This document shows positions 21,016 through 29,934 of a DNA stretch of 64,000 nt, one piece after another (the first letter of the stretch is position 1; each line of letters begins with the position of its first letter). This stretch comes from a bacterium SCSIO 12741. GTDB lineage: Bacteria > Bacteroidota > Bacteroidia > Flavobacteriales_G > Salibacteraceae. The stretch lies in assembly GCA_024398055.1 (NCBI GenBank), contig CP073749.1:868001-932000 (forward strand), in the 5' to 3' direction. The notes under the pieces were generated by a model that saw only the letters and a list, made by a program, of their open reading frames with translations, was not told where the DNA came from and made no database searches. The position numbers and the translations under genes are program-made.

Positions 21016-23124
21016 TTATACAGTTGCAGTTCCTTTAACTTTTGCTATTACATCGTCAGCGATGTTCCTTGGTGTTGGATCGTAGTGAGAGAACTCCATA
21101 GTAGAAGTTGCACGACCAGAAGAGATCGTTCTCAAAGCAGTCACATATCCAAACATTTCAGAAAGAGGAACAATTGCTTTTACTACCTGAGCGTTGTTAC
21201 GGCTATCCATTCCCTGGATTTGACCACGACGACGGTTCAAGTCAGCAACGATATCACCCATGTTTTCTTCCGGAGTAACTACTTCCAATTTCATAATTGG
21301 CTCAAGCAATACCGGAGTAGCATTCTTGGCAGCGTTACGGTAGGCCAACTTGGCACAAACCTCAAAAGAAAGTGAATCGGAGTCAACCGCGTGGAAAGAT
21401 CCATCAATCAACTCAACTTTCATGCTGTCAAGTGGGTAACCAGCCAAAGGACCGTTAACCATAGCATCTTTAAATCCTTTTTCCACTGAAGGAATAAATT
21501 CTCTTGGAATGTTACCACCTTTAATGGAGTTAACGAATTCCAATCCTTCTTTACCTTCATCACCTGGCATAACTTTCACCACGATATCGGCGAATTTACC
21601 ACGACCACCTGTTTGCTTCTTGTAAGTCTCACGGTGATCAACAGATGAAGTAATCGCTTCTTTGTAAGCTACCTGAGGAGCACCTTGGCTACACTCAACT
21701 TTAAACTCACGCTTCAAACGATCCAAAATGATTTCCAGGTGAAGCTCACCCATACCGCTAATTACGGTTTGACCAGAATCCTCATCGGTTTTAACACGGA
21801 ACGTTGGATCCTCTTCAGAAAGCTTTCCAAGAGCAACACCCAACTTATCCACATCACCTTGAGTTTTTGGCTCGATAGCGATACCAATTACTGGCTCAGG
21901 GAAAGTCATTGATTCAAGTACGATAGGAGCTTTCTCATCACATAGAGTATCTCCAGTACGAATATCTTTAAATCCTACAGCTGCACCGATATCACCAGCC
22001 TCGATGAAAGGAATCTGGTTTTGCTTGTTTGAGTGCATCTGGAAGATACGTGAAATACGCTCTTTCTTTTGGGTACGAGTGTTCATTACGTAAGAACCTG
22101 CATCCAATTTACCAGAGTAGCAACGGAAGAAGCAAAGACGACCTACGTATGGGTCAGTAGCAATTTTAAAAGCCAAAGAAGAGAAAGGCTCTTCCTTAGA
22201 AGGCTCACGCTTCAATACTTTTTCTTCGTCGTTGATATCATGACCTTCAACAGCACCTTTATCCAATGGAGATGGCATAAATTCCATTACACCATCCAAC
22301 ATGGTTTGAACACCTTTGTTTTTAAAGGCAGAACCACACATTACAGGCTGGATAGTCATATTGATGGTAGAAGTACGGATTGCATTCAACATTTCCTCTT
22401 CTGTAATTGAATCTGGATCTTCGAAGAATTTCTCCATCAAAGAATCATCTGTTTCAGCTACAGCTTCAACCAACTTCTCACGCCACTCAGCAGTAAGATC
22501 AACTAAATCTTCAGGGATAGGAATCTCCTTCCAGGTCATTCCCATATCTTCCTCATTCCATACGATAGCACGGTTGTTAATCAAATCAACCACACCTTTA
22601 AACTCGTCTTCAGCTCCGATTGGAATCTGAAGTGGAATTGGGTTACCGCCTAGTCTTTCTTTGATCTGCTCAACAGTACCAAAGAAGTCAGCACCAGCAC
22701 GGTCCATTTTATTTACGAAGCACAAACGTGGTACGTTGTACTTATCAGCCTGACGCCATACAGTTTCTGATTGTGGCTCAACACCTGAAGAAGCACAGAA
22801 CAAAGCTACAGCAGCATCCAATACACGCAAGGAGCGCTCTACCTCAACAGTAAAGTCAACGTGTCCAGGAGTATCAATAATGTTGATACGATATTCTTTG
22901 TCTCTGTAATTCCAAAAACAGGTAGTAGCAGCGGAAGTAATGGTAATCCCTCTCTCCTGCTCCTGCGCCATCCAGTCCATTACGGCAGCACCGTCGTGAA
23001 CCTCTCCAATCTTATGACTGATACCAGTATAATAAAGAATACGCTCGGTGGTTGTCGTTTTACCGGCATCCACGTGGGCCATAATCCCAATGTTTCTGGT
23101 ATATGTTAAATCTCTTTTAGCCAT
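21016..23124 (-). CDS. fusA: Elongation factor G, 702 aa
   Basis: GTPase that drives ribosomal translocation and, with RRF, ribosome recycling. G-domain motifs are intact: [15 protein letters not shown] (G1), [12 protein letters not shown] (G2 region), DTPGHVDF (G3) and NKMDRAG (G4). Domains II to V follow, including [14 protein letters not shown] in domain III and [22 protein letters not shown] in domain IV. Full length. It sits between rpsG and rpsJ in the str segment. Confidence 0.98.
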   Translation of the reverse strand: MAKRDLTYTRNIGIMAHVDAGKTTTTERILYYTGISHKIGEVHDGAAVMDWMAQEQERGITITSAATTCFWNYRDKEYRINIIDTPGHVDFTVEVERSLRVLDAAVALFCASSGVEPQSETVWRQADKYNVPRLCFVNKMDRAGADFFGTVEQIKERLGGNPIPLQIPIGAEDEFKGVVDLINNRAIVWNEEDMGMTWKEIPIPEDLVDLTAEWREKLVEAVAETDDSLMEKFFEDPDSITEEEMLNAIRTSTINMTIQPVMCGSAFKNKGVQTMLDGVMEFMPSPLDKGAVEGHDINDEEKVLKREPSKEEPFSSLAFKIATDPYVGRLCFFRCYSGKLDAGSYVMNTRTQKKERISRIFQMHSNKQNQIPFIEAGDIGAAVGFKDIRTGDTLCDEKAPIVLESMTFPEPVIGIAIEPKTQGDVDKLGVALGKLSEEDPTFRVKTDEDSGQTVISGMGELHLEIILDRLKREFKVECSQGAPQVAYKEAITSSVDHRETYKKQTGGRGKFADIVVKVMPGDEGKEGLEFVNSIKGGNIPREFIPSVEKGFKDAMVNGPLAGYPLDSMKVELIDGSFHAVDSDSLSFEVCAKLAYRNAAKNATPVLLEPIMKLEVVTPEENMGDIVADLNRRRGQIQGMDSRNNAQVVKAIVPLSEMFGYVTALRTISSGRATSTMEFSHYDPTPRNIADDVIAKVKGTATV

Positions 23125-23144
23125 TGTTTCCTTATTATCTTGGG

Positions 23145-23612
23145 TTAGAATCTAAAATGTGAAAACGCTTTGTTAGCCTCAGCCATACGGTGAGTATCCT
23201 CTTTCTTCTTATAAGCACCACCCTCTTCACGAGCTGCTGCCATAATCTCTTCAGACAATTTCTCAGCCATGGATCTTCCGTTACGCTTACGGGCGAAAAG
23301 AATCATCCATTTCATAGCTTGAGAAGTCTTTCTTGACGAACGAATCTCTTGAGGAATCTGGAAAGTTGCCCCACCAACACGGCGGCTACGTACTTCTACT
23401 TGAGGAGTAACGTTAGACAATGCTTTTTTCCAAGTCTCAAGACCACTCTCGCCAGTCTTTGACTCTACACGATCCAAAGCTTCGTAGAAGATTTTAAAGG
23501 AAATACTCTTCTTTCCTTGGATCATCAAGTTGTTCACAAAAGTGGTAACCAGTGTCTCACCGAATTTGGGATCCGGCGCGGTTTCAAACTTTTTTGCTCT
23601 CGCTTTTCTCAT
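23145..23612 (-). CDS. rpsG: Ribosomal protein S7, 155 aa
   Basis: Initiates 30S head assembly and lines the E-site exit channel; in E. coli it represses the str operon. [38 protein letters not shown] and the C-terminal [15 protein letters not shown] signature are present. Normal length, 11 bp after rpsL. Confidence 0.98.
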   Translation of the reverse strand: MRKARAKKFETAPDPKFGETLVTTFVNNLMIQGKKSISFKIFYEALDRVESKTGESGLETWKKALSNVTPQVEVRSRRVGGATFQIPQEIRSSRKTSQAMKWMILFARKRNGRSMAEKLSEEIMAAAREEGGAYKKKEDTHRMAEANKAFSHFRF

Positions 23613-23623
23613 CGTTCAGTCTC

Positions 23624-23998
23624 CTATTTTTTTGGACGTTTTGTTCCGTACTTAGACCTTCTTTGAGCTCTCCCGTCAACACCAGCGGTATCCAATGCAC
23701 CACGTACAATGTGATAACGTACACCTGGAAGATCTTTCACTCTACCACCACGAACCAGTACAATACTGTGTTCCTGTAGGTTGTGACCTTCTCCTCCGAT
23801 GTAGGAGTTCACCTCGTTACCATTCGTTAATCTAACCCTGGCCACTTTTCTCATGGCCGAGTTCGGCTTCTTTGGGGTGGTAGTATACACCCGTACGCAT
23901 ACCCCTCTTCTCTGGGGACACGCATCTAGAGCAGCGGATTTAGATGTCTTAATCTTGCTCTGTCTTCCTTTTCTTACTAATTGCTGTATAGTAGGCAT
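23624..23998 (-). CDS. rpsL: Ribosomal protein S12, 124 aa
   Basis: Decoding-centre protein of the 30S subunit. The two loops where streptomycin-resistance changes arise are wild type: [15 protein letters not shown] retains its Lys pair and [11 protein letters not shown] its Lys. This is the first gene of the 18-kb ribosomal block, about 46 bp after the predicted start of transcription. Normal length. Confidence 0.98.
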   Translation of the reverse strand: MPTIQQLVRKGRQSKIKTSKSAALDACPQRRGVCVRVYTTTPKKPNSAMRKVARVRLTNGNEVNSYIGGEGHNLQEHSIVLVRGGRVKDLPGVRYHIVRGALDTAGVDGRAQRRSKYGTKRPKK

Positions 23999-24051
23999 AT
24001 ATTCTAAAATCTGTTATATTGAGGCACTCCACCCCAATAAATTCAGGGCGG

Positions 24052-24082
24052 CAAAGGTAGAAGTTTTTCCAATTAAATTCAA
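24052..24082 (-). promoter_or_regulatory. Promoter of the str-S10-spc-alpha block
   Basis: On the minus strand TACCTTTG (24052-24059) matches TAnnTTTG and is followed by C, as in strong Bacteroidota promoters. TTG (24080-24082) lies 20 bp upstream, within the expected 19-21. The predicted start is near 24045, giving a leader of about 46 nt before rpsL. Confidence 0.75.
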
Positions 24083-24224
24083 CTACCCTTGAAATTAATT
24101 TACCAAGATCAGAATTCCAGTTTTAAACGCTATAAATAAACAGGCATTCAAGCGTTTAGAACATCGGGCCGCAAACATCCACAATTCCCTCCACAACCCC
24201 GGTGAATAAACTCCCAAAACACAG

Positions 24225-24260
24225 CGTCAATTTCCCTATGCGCACTTTTAAAAATTGACG
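24225..24260. repeat. Inverted repeat CGTCAATTT / AAATTGACG
   Basis: Perfect 9-bp arms at 24225-24233 and 24252-24260 separated by 18 bp, about 70-105 bp upstream of the helicase start. It could be an operator or a hairpin; no T-run follows, so it is not a clear terminator. Confidence 0.4.
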
Positions 24261-24318
24261 ACTTCAAAAGGGTGGAAAAATTGCCTCATCGACGGCTTAT
24301 ATATATAGGTATAAAAGA

Positions 24319-24326
24319 TAGTTTTG
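24319..24326 (+). promoter_or_regulatory. Candidate -7 element TAGTTTTG at the helicase start
   Basis: TAGTTTTG followed by C matches TAnnTTTG, but ends only 4 bp before the ATG at 24331. If used, transcription would start at or within the first codon, giving a leaderless mRNA. No TTG lies at the right distance upstream, so a different promoter further up is quite possible. Confidence 0.35.
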
Positions 24327-24330
24327 CAGC

Positions 24331-26688
24331 ATGAGTTATTTGGACAACCTAAATGTGGAGCAGAGAAAGGCCGTACAGCAGATCGAAGGACCAGTAATGG
24401 TAATTGCGGGTGCGGGATCGGGAAAGACACGGGTACTCACCTATCGAATAGCCCATATGATTGAAAGAGGAGTCGACTCCTTCAATATCCTTTCACTAAC
24501 GTTTACCAACAAGGCAGCACGTGAGATGAAAGGCCGTATCGCCAAGATTGTTGGAGCGAGCGAATCGAAGAATATTTGGATGGGAACTTTCCACTCGGTG
24601 TTTGCACGAATATTGCGAAATGAAGCAACACTTTTGGGATACCCATCTAATTTCACCATTTATGATACGGATGACGCCAAAAGTTTAATCAAGCGAATCA
24701 TCAAAGAATTTAACCTGGATGATAAGGTATATAAACCAAATCTGGTCTTAAGTCGGATTTCATCTGCGAAGAACAACTTGATCTCGGCAGCAAACTATGC
24801 GAACAATTCGGTTATTCAACAAGAGGACATCCAATCCCGCAAGCCTGAATTGGCACGAATCTACCATACGTATGAGAAAAGATGCTTTCAAGCGGGAGCC
24901 ATGGATTTTGATGATCTACTCTTCAAAACGAATGTCTTGTTTCGCGACCATCCGGACGCTTTGATCAAATATCAAAACAAGTTCCGTTACATTTTGGTGG
25001 ATGAGTACCAGGATACGAACTTTTCTCAGTACTTAATACTGAAAAAGCTTGCCGCCCGGTTTGAGAATATCTGCGTGGTGGGTGATGATGCTCAGAGTAT
25101 CTATGCCTTCCGTGGAGCGAACATCCAAAACATCCTCAACTTCAAAAACGAATATCCAGACGTAAAAACCTTTAAGCTGGAGCAGAATTACCGCTCAACC
25201 AAAAACATTGTTCAGGCGGCCAATAGCCTGATCAGCAAAAACAAGGAGCAGCTGGAGAAAAATGTTTGGACGAACAACGATGAAGGCGAAAAGATCAAAA
25301 TCGTAAAAGCGCTTTCTGACAACGAAGAGGGCTTTGAAATAGCCAATGACATCTTCTTCCGGAAGCATAATGAACAGCGGGAAAACGCCGACTTTGCCAT
25401 TTTGTACCGAACCAATTCTCAATCTCGTTCGCTGGAAGAGGCCTTAAGAAAAAAGGACATCCCTTACCGCATTTATGGAGGGCTCAGCTTTTACCACCGA
25501 AAAGAAATTAAGGACCTGTTGGGCTATTTCCGATTGGCAATTAACCCCAAGGACGAAGAAGCCTTGAAACGGGTGATCAACTATCCCAAAAGAGGAATCG
25601 GAAACACCACCATGGACAAGATTTCAGCCGCCGCTTCTCAGGGAGGCGTTAGCCTCTGGCAGGTGGTCAATAATCCGGCTCAATTTGGCCTGCAGTTTTC
25701 AGCTGCTGTGATTAACAAATTACGAGGATTCGCAGAAATGGTTGAAACCTTCCACCAATTGCTGCAAACGGAAGATGCCTTTGAATTAGCAAGTCGGATT
25801 GCAACTACCTCCACTATTCTAAAAGAACTCTATTCGGATAAATCTGTAGAAGGGGTTGCCCGCTATGAAAACATTCAGGAACTTTTGAGCGGGATCAAAG
25901 AGTTTGCCGAAAACGACACGGTAGACGATGTAATCGATCTACCGGAAGGAAACGACAAACGAACACTGGACGTTTATATGCAGGACATCGCCTTGCTCAC
26001 CGACTCCGACAACAATAAGGAAGAGAATAAGGACACGGTAACCCTGATGACCATTCACGCCTCCAAGGGACTTGAATTTCCCTATGTATACATCTCGGGA
26101 ATGGAAGAAAACCTGTTCCCTTCCCAACTATCGGTAAACTCAAGAACGGAGCTGGAGGAAGAGCGACGATTGTTTTACGTGGCCTTAACCCGGGCTGAAA
26201 ACAAAGCCATGCTTTCTTACGCCACCACTCGCTACCGTTGGGGCAACCTAACCTATTGCGAACCCAGTCGTTTTTTAGAGGAACTCGATCCCAATTATGT
26301 GGAACGCAATGACCTTGGAGCAGGAGGCAAATCGCCAAGTGAAGGAATTGATTTTGAACGAGGGGCACGCGAAGGTGGATTAAACTACCGCCAACCTGCT
26401 TACCAATCCAGTTCAAGCTCACCGCGTCCATCCGCTGCACCAAGCCGACCACCAAGACCCGGCATGAAACGGATGAATACAGCCAAACCTGCTACACCAC
26501 CCGCTGATTTCACGCCATCTGACGTAAGCCTTATTACCGTTGGTGCTGAAGTGTTGCATCAACGATTTGGAAAAGGAAAGGTCGTCGACATACAAGGACC
26601 GTCTGACAACCGGAAAGCTTCGGTAAACTTTGAATCTGTGGGCCAGAAACAATTACTCCTTAAGTTTGCCAAACTTCAGCTTCTCTAG
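24331..26688 (+). CDS. uvrD: UvrD/PcrA-type superfamily 1 DNA helicase, 785 aa
   Basis: ATP-dependent 3'-5' helicase for nucleotide excision repair, mismatch repair or removal of proteins from DNA. SF1A motifs in order: Walker A AGAGSGKT (residues 26-33), motif Ia TFTNKAAREM, motif II VDEYQDTN, motif III VVGDDAQSIYAFRGA, motif IV EQNYRST, motif V TLMTIHASKGLEFPYVY and motif VI LFYVALTRAE. The C terminus has a Ser/Pro/Arg-rich linker (about 690-730), then a Tudor-like segment (VLHQRFGKGKVVDI), as in PcrA, where it contacts RNA polymerase. It starts a four-gene plus-strand series with a DUF4290 gene, murA and a TlpA gene. Full length with no missing motif. Confidence 0.95.
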   Translation: MSYLDNLNVEQRKAVQQIEGPVMVIAGAGSGKTRVLTYRIAHMIERGVDSFNILSLTFTNKAAREMKGRIAKIVGASESKNIWMGTFHSVFARILRNEATLLGYPSNFTIYDTDDAKSLIKRIIKEFNLDDKVYKPNLVLSRISSAKNNLISAANYANNSVIQQEDIQSRKPELARIYHTYEKRCFQAGAMDFDDLLFKTNVLFRDHPDALIKYQNKFRYILVDEYQDTNFSQYLILKKLAARFENICVVGDDAQSIYAFRGANIQNILNFKNEYPDVKTFKLEQNYRSTKNIVQAANSLISKNKEQLEKNVWTNNDEGEKIKIVKALSDNEEGFEIANDIFFRKHNEQRENADFAILYRTNSQSRSLEEALRKKDIPYRIYGGLSFYHRKEIKDLLGYFRLAINPKDEEALKRVINYPKRGIGNTTMDKISAAASQGGVSLWQVVNNPAQFGLQFSAAVINKLRGFAEMVETFHQLLQTEDAFELASRIATTSTILKELYSDKSVEGVARYENIQELLSGIKEFAENDTVDDVIDLPEGNDKRTLDVYMQDIALLTDSDNNKEENKDTVTLMTIHASKGLEFPYVYISGMEENLFPSQLSVNSRTELEEERRLFYVALTRAENKAMLSYATTRYRWGNLTYCEPSRFLEELDPNYVERNDLGAGGKSPSEGIDFERGAREGGLNYRQPAYQSSSSSPRPSAAPSRPPRPGMKRMNTAKPATPPADFTPSDVSLITVGAEVLHQRFGKGKVVDIQGPSDNRKASVNFESVGQKQLLLKFAKLQLL

Positions 26689-26702
26689 CCCACTGAAATA
26701 TC

Positions 26703-26710
26703 TAACTTTG
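26703..26710 (+). promoter_or_regulatory. Candidate -7 element TAACTTTG before the DUF4290 gene
   Basis: Exact TAnnTTTG match in the 40-bp gap after the helicase stop, about 18 bp before the ATG at 26729. A TTC at 26681-26683, 19 bp upstream, is a weak -33 partner. It may give separate expression of the DUF4290-murA-tlpA genes. Confidence 0.45.
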
Positions 26711-26728
26711 AAAGTCTAAGATCCAAAA

Positions 26729-27331
26729 ATGGAATACAATACAGTAAGAGAACACCTCATCATCCCGGAATACGGAAGAAACATACAGAAGATGGTCAAC
26801 CTGGCCATTGAGATTGAAGACCGGGAAGAACGAAATAAAGCCGCCAAAACCATTATCAAAATTATGGGGCAATTGAACCCCAGCCTCCGTGATGTCAACG
26901 AGTTTAACCACAAGTTGTGGGACCATTTACACATCATCGCAGACTTTAAGTTGGATGTAGACTCCCCCTTCCCTCTTCCTGAGAAGGAAGCTCTGGAAGC
27001 TCGCCCTGAAATGCTGAGTTACAACGACGAACGCATCCCCTTTAAGCACTACGGCAAGATTATTCCTAAGTACATCAAGTCGGCTATTGAAATGGAAGAC
27101 GGAGATGAAAAGAATGCCTTGATTCTATCCATTGCCAACATGATGAAAAAGTCTTACGTGACCTGGAATAAGGAATCCGTGATCGACGAAGAAATCATCA
27201 ATGATCTTGATCGGCTTTCCAAAGGACAGCTTCAACTCGATCTGAGTACCGAATTGATCAAGAGCACGGAGATCATTACAAAGCCGAGAAACAAATCCAA
27301 GAACACCAAAAACAAAAAGAAAAAGCGCTAA
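26729..27331 (+). CDS. DUF4290 domain protein, 200 aa
   Basis: Cytoplasmic protein found almost only in Bacteroidota; function unknown. The start MEYNTVREHLIIPEYGRNIQKMV, the IMGQLNPSLRDVNEFNHKLWDHL segment and KLDVDSPFPLP are family hallmarks. The last 30 residues are a Lys/Asn-rich basic tail (NKSKNTKNKKKKR) that could bind nucleic acid. It ends 8 bp before murA, so it is probably in the same transcript. Association with murA is frequent in this phylum and hints at a cell-wall or growth role, but that is inference. Confidence 0.9.
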   Translation: MEYNTVREHLIIPEYGRNIQKMVNLAIEIEDREERNKAAKTIIKIMGQLNPSLRDVNEFNHKLWDHLHIIADFKLDVDSPFPLPEKEALEARPEMLSYNDERIPFKHYGKIIPKYIKSAIEMEDGDEKNALILSIANMMKKSYVTWNKESVIDEEIINDLDRLSKGQLQLDLSTELIKSTEIITKPRNKSKNTKNKKKKR

Positions 27332-27339
27332 TACGATCC

Positions 27340-28647
27340 ATGGGAACTTTTAAGATTACTGGCGGTCACAAACTTCGTGGAGAAATTGTTCCACAAGGTG
27401 CGAAGAACGAGGCCCTGCAAATTCTATGTGCAACTCTCCTCACCAAGGAGCGAGTAATAATCAATAATGTTCCCGACATCCGGGATGTAAACAAGCTGAT
27501 CGACCTCCTCAGATCGCTGAACGTAGAGGTGGAAAAATTGGGACCAGAATCCTACGCCTTTGAAGCCAAAGATGTGGACATCGAGTACATGAACACCCCT
27601 GAATACTTCAGACAAGGTGGAGGCCTTCGAGGATCCATTATGGTGGTTGGCCCCCTTTTAGGCCGCTATGGTAGAGGATACATTCCTAAGCCAGGTGGAG
27701 ATAAAATTGGTCGCCGCCGGGTTGACACCCACTTCATTGGATTTGAAAAGTTGGGAGCTACCTTCAGCTATGACCCCGAATTAGGCGTTTATAGAGCTCG
27801 TGCCAAAAATTTGAGCGGAACCCACATGTTGCTGGATGAAGCTAGCGTAACTGGTACCGCTAATATCCTTATGGCTGCTGTGTTGGCCAAAGGCGTTACT
27901 ACAATTTACAATGCCGCTTGCGAACCCTATATTCAGCAACTCTGCCGCATGCTCAATAGCATGGGTGCAAAAATATCAGGAGTTGGATCCAACCTTTTGA
28001 CCATACATGGTGTAAAGGAGTTAGGTGGGTGTGAGCACACCATTCTTCCCGACATGATTGAGGTGGGAAGTATGATTGGATTGGCTGCGATGACAGAATC
28101 GGAGTTGACGATCAAAAATGTAGGTTATGAGCATTTGGGCATCATACCCGAAATGTTTCGTCGGCTGGGAATCATTTTGGTGCGAAAGGACGATGATCTG
28201 ATTATCCCTTCGCAAAAAAATTACGAAATTGAAACCTTTATTGACGGCTCGATCATGACCTTGTCAGATGCTCCATGGCCAGGGTTTACACCCGACCTAT
28301 TGAGCATTATGCTCACGGTGGCCACGCAGGCCAAAGGAAGTGTTCTCATTCATCAGAAGATGTTTGAAAGCCGTTTGTTCTTTACAGATAAGTTGATCGA
28401 CATGGGAGCCCAAATTATTTTGTGCGACCCACACCGGGCAACTGTTATTGGATTAAATCGTCAATATCCATTGAGAGCCATTGAGATGACCTCACCTGAT
28501 ATTCGTGCCGGAGTGTCGTTGTTGATAGCTGCCATGTCGGCAGAAGGAACCAGCACTATTCACAATATTGAACAGATAGATAGGGGTTATCAACGCATCG
28601 ATGAGCGCTTAAATAAAATTGGCGCGGAAATTGTCAGGATAAACTGA
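27340..28647 (+). CDS. murA: UDP-N-acetylglucosamine 1-carboxyvinyltransferase, Asp variant, 435 aa
   Basis: Transfers enolpyruvate from PEP to UDP-GlcNAc, the first committed step of peptidoglycan synthesis, in the cytoplasm. Two EPSP-synthase-type domains are complete, with the conserved Lys22-Asn23 pair (QGAKNEAL), RGSIMVVGPLLGR and the DIRAGVSLLIAA region. The catalytic loop reads KPGGDKIGRRRVD: the Cys attacked by fosfomycin in E. coli (Cys115) is Asp121 here (codon GAT at 27700-27702). Asp at this position supports catalysis in other bacteria and makes the enzyme insensitive to fosfomycin. Located between DUF4290 and a TlpA-type gene. Confidence 0.96.
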   Translation: MGTFKITGGHKLRGEIVPQGAKNEALQILCATLLTKERVIINNVPDIRDVNKLIDLLRSLNVEVEKLGPESYAFEAKDVDIEYMNTPEYFRQGGGLRGSIMVVGPLLGRYGRGYIPKPGGDKIGRRRVDTHFIGFEKLGATFSYDPELGVYRARAKNLSGTHMLLDEASVTGTANILMAAVLAKGVTTIYNAACEPYIQQLCRMLNSMGAKISGVGSNLLTIHGVKELGGCEHTILPDMIEVGSMIGLAAMTESELTIKNVGYEHLGIIPEMFRRLGIILVRKDDDLIIPSQKNYEIETFIDGSIMTLSDAPWPGFTPDLLSIMLTVATQAKGSVLIHQKMFESRLFFTDKLIDMGAQIILCDPHRATVIGLNRQYPLRAIEMTSPDIRAGVSLLIAAMSAEGTSTIHNIEQIDRGYQRIDERLNKIGAEIVRIN

Positions 28648-28654
28648 CACCAAA

Positions 28655-29230
28655 ATGATAACTGTTATGAAATTACAAGCAAAAACCATTCTAATGATCG
28701 GCGCCTTGGGGCTAATGATTCTTGCTTTTATTCCTTGCAACTACGTTTTATCGTCGCTTCCAAAGCAAGAAGTTTTGGTCGGCACACGAGTTGGGGATAA
28801 AGCTCCGGAAATTTCCTTAGCGGCTCCCGATGGCAGCGTATATGCCTTAAGTGAATTGCAAGGCAAGGTGGTTTTAATTGACTTCTGGGCAAGCTGGTGT
28901 GGCCCTTGTAGGAGAGAGAATCCAAACGTAGTGGCAGCGTACGAAAAGTACAAAGATGCCAAGTTCAAATCTGGAAAAGGATTTGAGATCTACAGCGTAT
29001 CTCTCGACCGCAACAAACCGGATTGGGAAAGAGCCATCACTCAAGATAAATTGGATTGGAAATACCACGTAAGTGACTTGAAATTCTGGTATGGAAAAGC
29101 CGCTACTGACTACGGTATTTCAAGCATCCCTACGAACTACCTCATTGATGAGAATGGGATCATTATCGCGAAGAACCTTCGTGGTGCCCAACTCCATGTG
29201 ACCATCGATCAGTTGGTCGAGGAACTTTAA
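28655..29230 (+). CDS. TlpA-family thioredoxin-like protein, 191 aa
   Basis: Membrane-anchored or exported thiol-disulfide protein. An N-terminal hydrophobic segment (about residues 13-30) precedes an AhpC/TSA-Redoxin type fold: VGDKAPEISLAAPDG, VVLIDFWASWCGPCRRENP with the redox-active CGPC pair, and the cis-Pro segment SSIPTNYLIDENG. A Cys follows the hydrophobic stretch (IPCN), but the lipobox is poor. ATG at 28655 gives MITVMK; the internal ATG four codons later is an equally good start. It is 7 bp after murA and is followed by a strong terminator. Probable role: reduction of exported Cys proteins. Partners are unknown. Confidence 0.85.
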   Translation: MITVMKLQAKTILMIGALGLMILAFIPCNYVLSSLPKQEVLVGTRVGDKAPEISLAAPDGSVYALSELQGKVVLIDFWASWCGPCRRENPNVVAAYEKYKDAKFKSGKGFEIYSVSLDRNKPDWERAITQDKLDWKYHVSDLKFWYGKAATDYGISSIPTNYLIDENGIIIAKNLRGAQLHVTIDQLVEEL

Positions 29231-29250
29231 ATCACTGACAATATTTTATG

Positions 29251-29288
29251 AAATAAAGGCAGACATTTGTTCTGCCTTTATTTTTTTT
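29251..29288 (+). terminator. Intrinsic terminator after the tlpA-type gene
   Basis: AAATAAAGGCAGA (29251-29263) pairs with TCTGCCTTTATTT (29271-29283) around a 7-base loop, and the T-run continues to 29288. This closes the helicase-to-thioredoxin transcript. Confidence 0.9.
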
Positions 29289-29306
29289 GTGCCATTATGT
29301 CAAAAA

Positions 29307-29343
29307 TGCCATCTGGCAGATAATTTGGTATTGCCCTTGGCAA
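29307..29343. repeat. Two small inverted repeats upstream of grpE
   Basis: TGCCA-TC-TGGCA (29307-29318) and TTGCC-CTT-GGCAA (29331-29343) lie between the terminator and the grpE start. They do not resemble the CIRCE element (TTAGCACTC-N9-GAGTGCTAA). They could be operator halves or a leader hairpin; no exact TAnnTTTG promoter was found in this gap. Confidence 0.3.
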
Positions 29344-29361
29344 CTGTTAAGAGAACGTGAA

Positions 29362-29931
29362 ATGAGCAAGGAGGAAAAGAACACTTCAACTAATTCGACT
29401 GAGGAACAAATCGTGAACCCAGAAAACACATCAGCCGAGGCTGCTGAAGAACAAACCACCGAAACGGAGAACACTGAAGTAGATGAGCTGCAAAAATTGA
29501 CAGATCAAGTTCAGGAATTGAATGATCGCTATGTTCGGTTGTATTCAGAGTTCGAAAACTTCCGTCGCAGAACGGCCCGTGAGAAACTGGAAATGATCCA
29601 AACAGCGGGTGAAAAAGTTATTGGAGACCTTCTTCCGGTCATGGATGACTTTGCCAGGGCTATTGAAAACTCTGAAAAAACAGACGATATAGCCGCCGTT
29701 AAGGAAGGAATTCAACTGGTGCATCAAAAGTTTGCCCACGTTATGACTCAAGCGGGCGTTACCGAAATTGAGGCCATGGGAGAAACTTTTGATATGGAAT
29801 TGCACGAAGCAATCACGAAAATCCCAGCTCCTTCTGAAAAGGAAAAAGGCAAGGTTTTGGACGTAGTGGAAAAAGGATACAAAATCAAGGACAAAGTCAT
29901 TCGATACCCTAAAGTAGTAGTAGGAGAATAA
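29362..29931 (+). CDS. grpE: Nucleotide exchange factor GrpE, 189 aa
   Basis: Releases ADP from the chaperone DnaK. Acidic disordered N terminus (about 1-45), long coiled coil (KLTDQVQELNDRYVRLYSEFENFRRRTARE), then the conserved DLLPVMDDFARAI and the beta-rich head (GVTEIEAMGETFDMELHEAI, GYKIKDKVIRYPKVVVGE). The frame extends upstream to 29287, but the ATG at 29362 (MSKEEKN) is preferred because the upstream 25 residues are Trp/Cys-rich and unlike GrpE. Four base pairs after its stop dnaJ begins. dnaK and hrcA are not nearby. Confidence 0.96.
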   Translation: MSKEEKNTSTNSTEEQIVNPENTSAEAAEEQTTETENTEVDELQKLTDQVQELNDRYVRLYSEFENFRRRTAREKLEMIQTAGEKVIGDLLPVMDDFARAIENSEKTDDIAAVKEGIQLVHQKFAHVMTQAGVTEIEAMGETFDMELHEAITKIPAPSEKEKGKVLDVVEKGYKIKDKVIRYPKVVVGE

Positions 29932-29934
29932 CCG

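Larger units (their letters stand above)
23999..24330. other. Divergent intergenic region rpsL / uvrD-type helicase
   Basis: 332 bp without a gene. It holds the ribosomal promoter (24052-24082, minus), a candidate -7 element for the helicase (24319-24326, plus) and an inverted repeat at 24225-24260. The middle part (about 24090-24220) shows no recognisable element. Confidence 0.6.

Noticed and set aside
20990-21020. Missing tuf between fusA and rpsJ as a deletion
   Set aside because: The 10-bp spacer is clean, and tuf is normally elsewhere in Bacteroidota, so this is the lineage arrangement.
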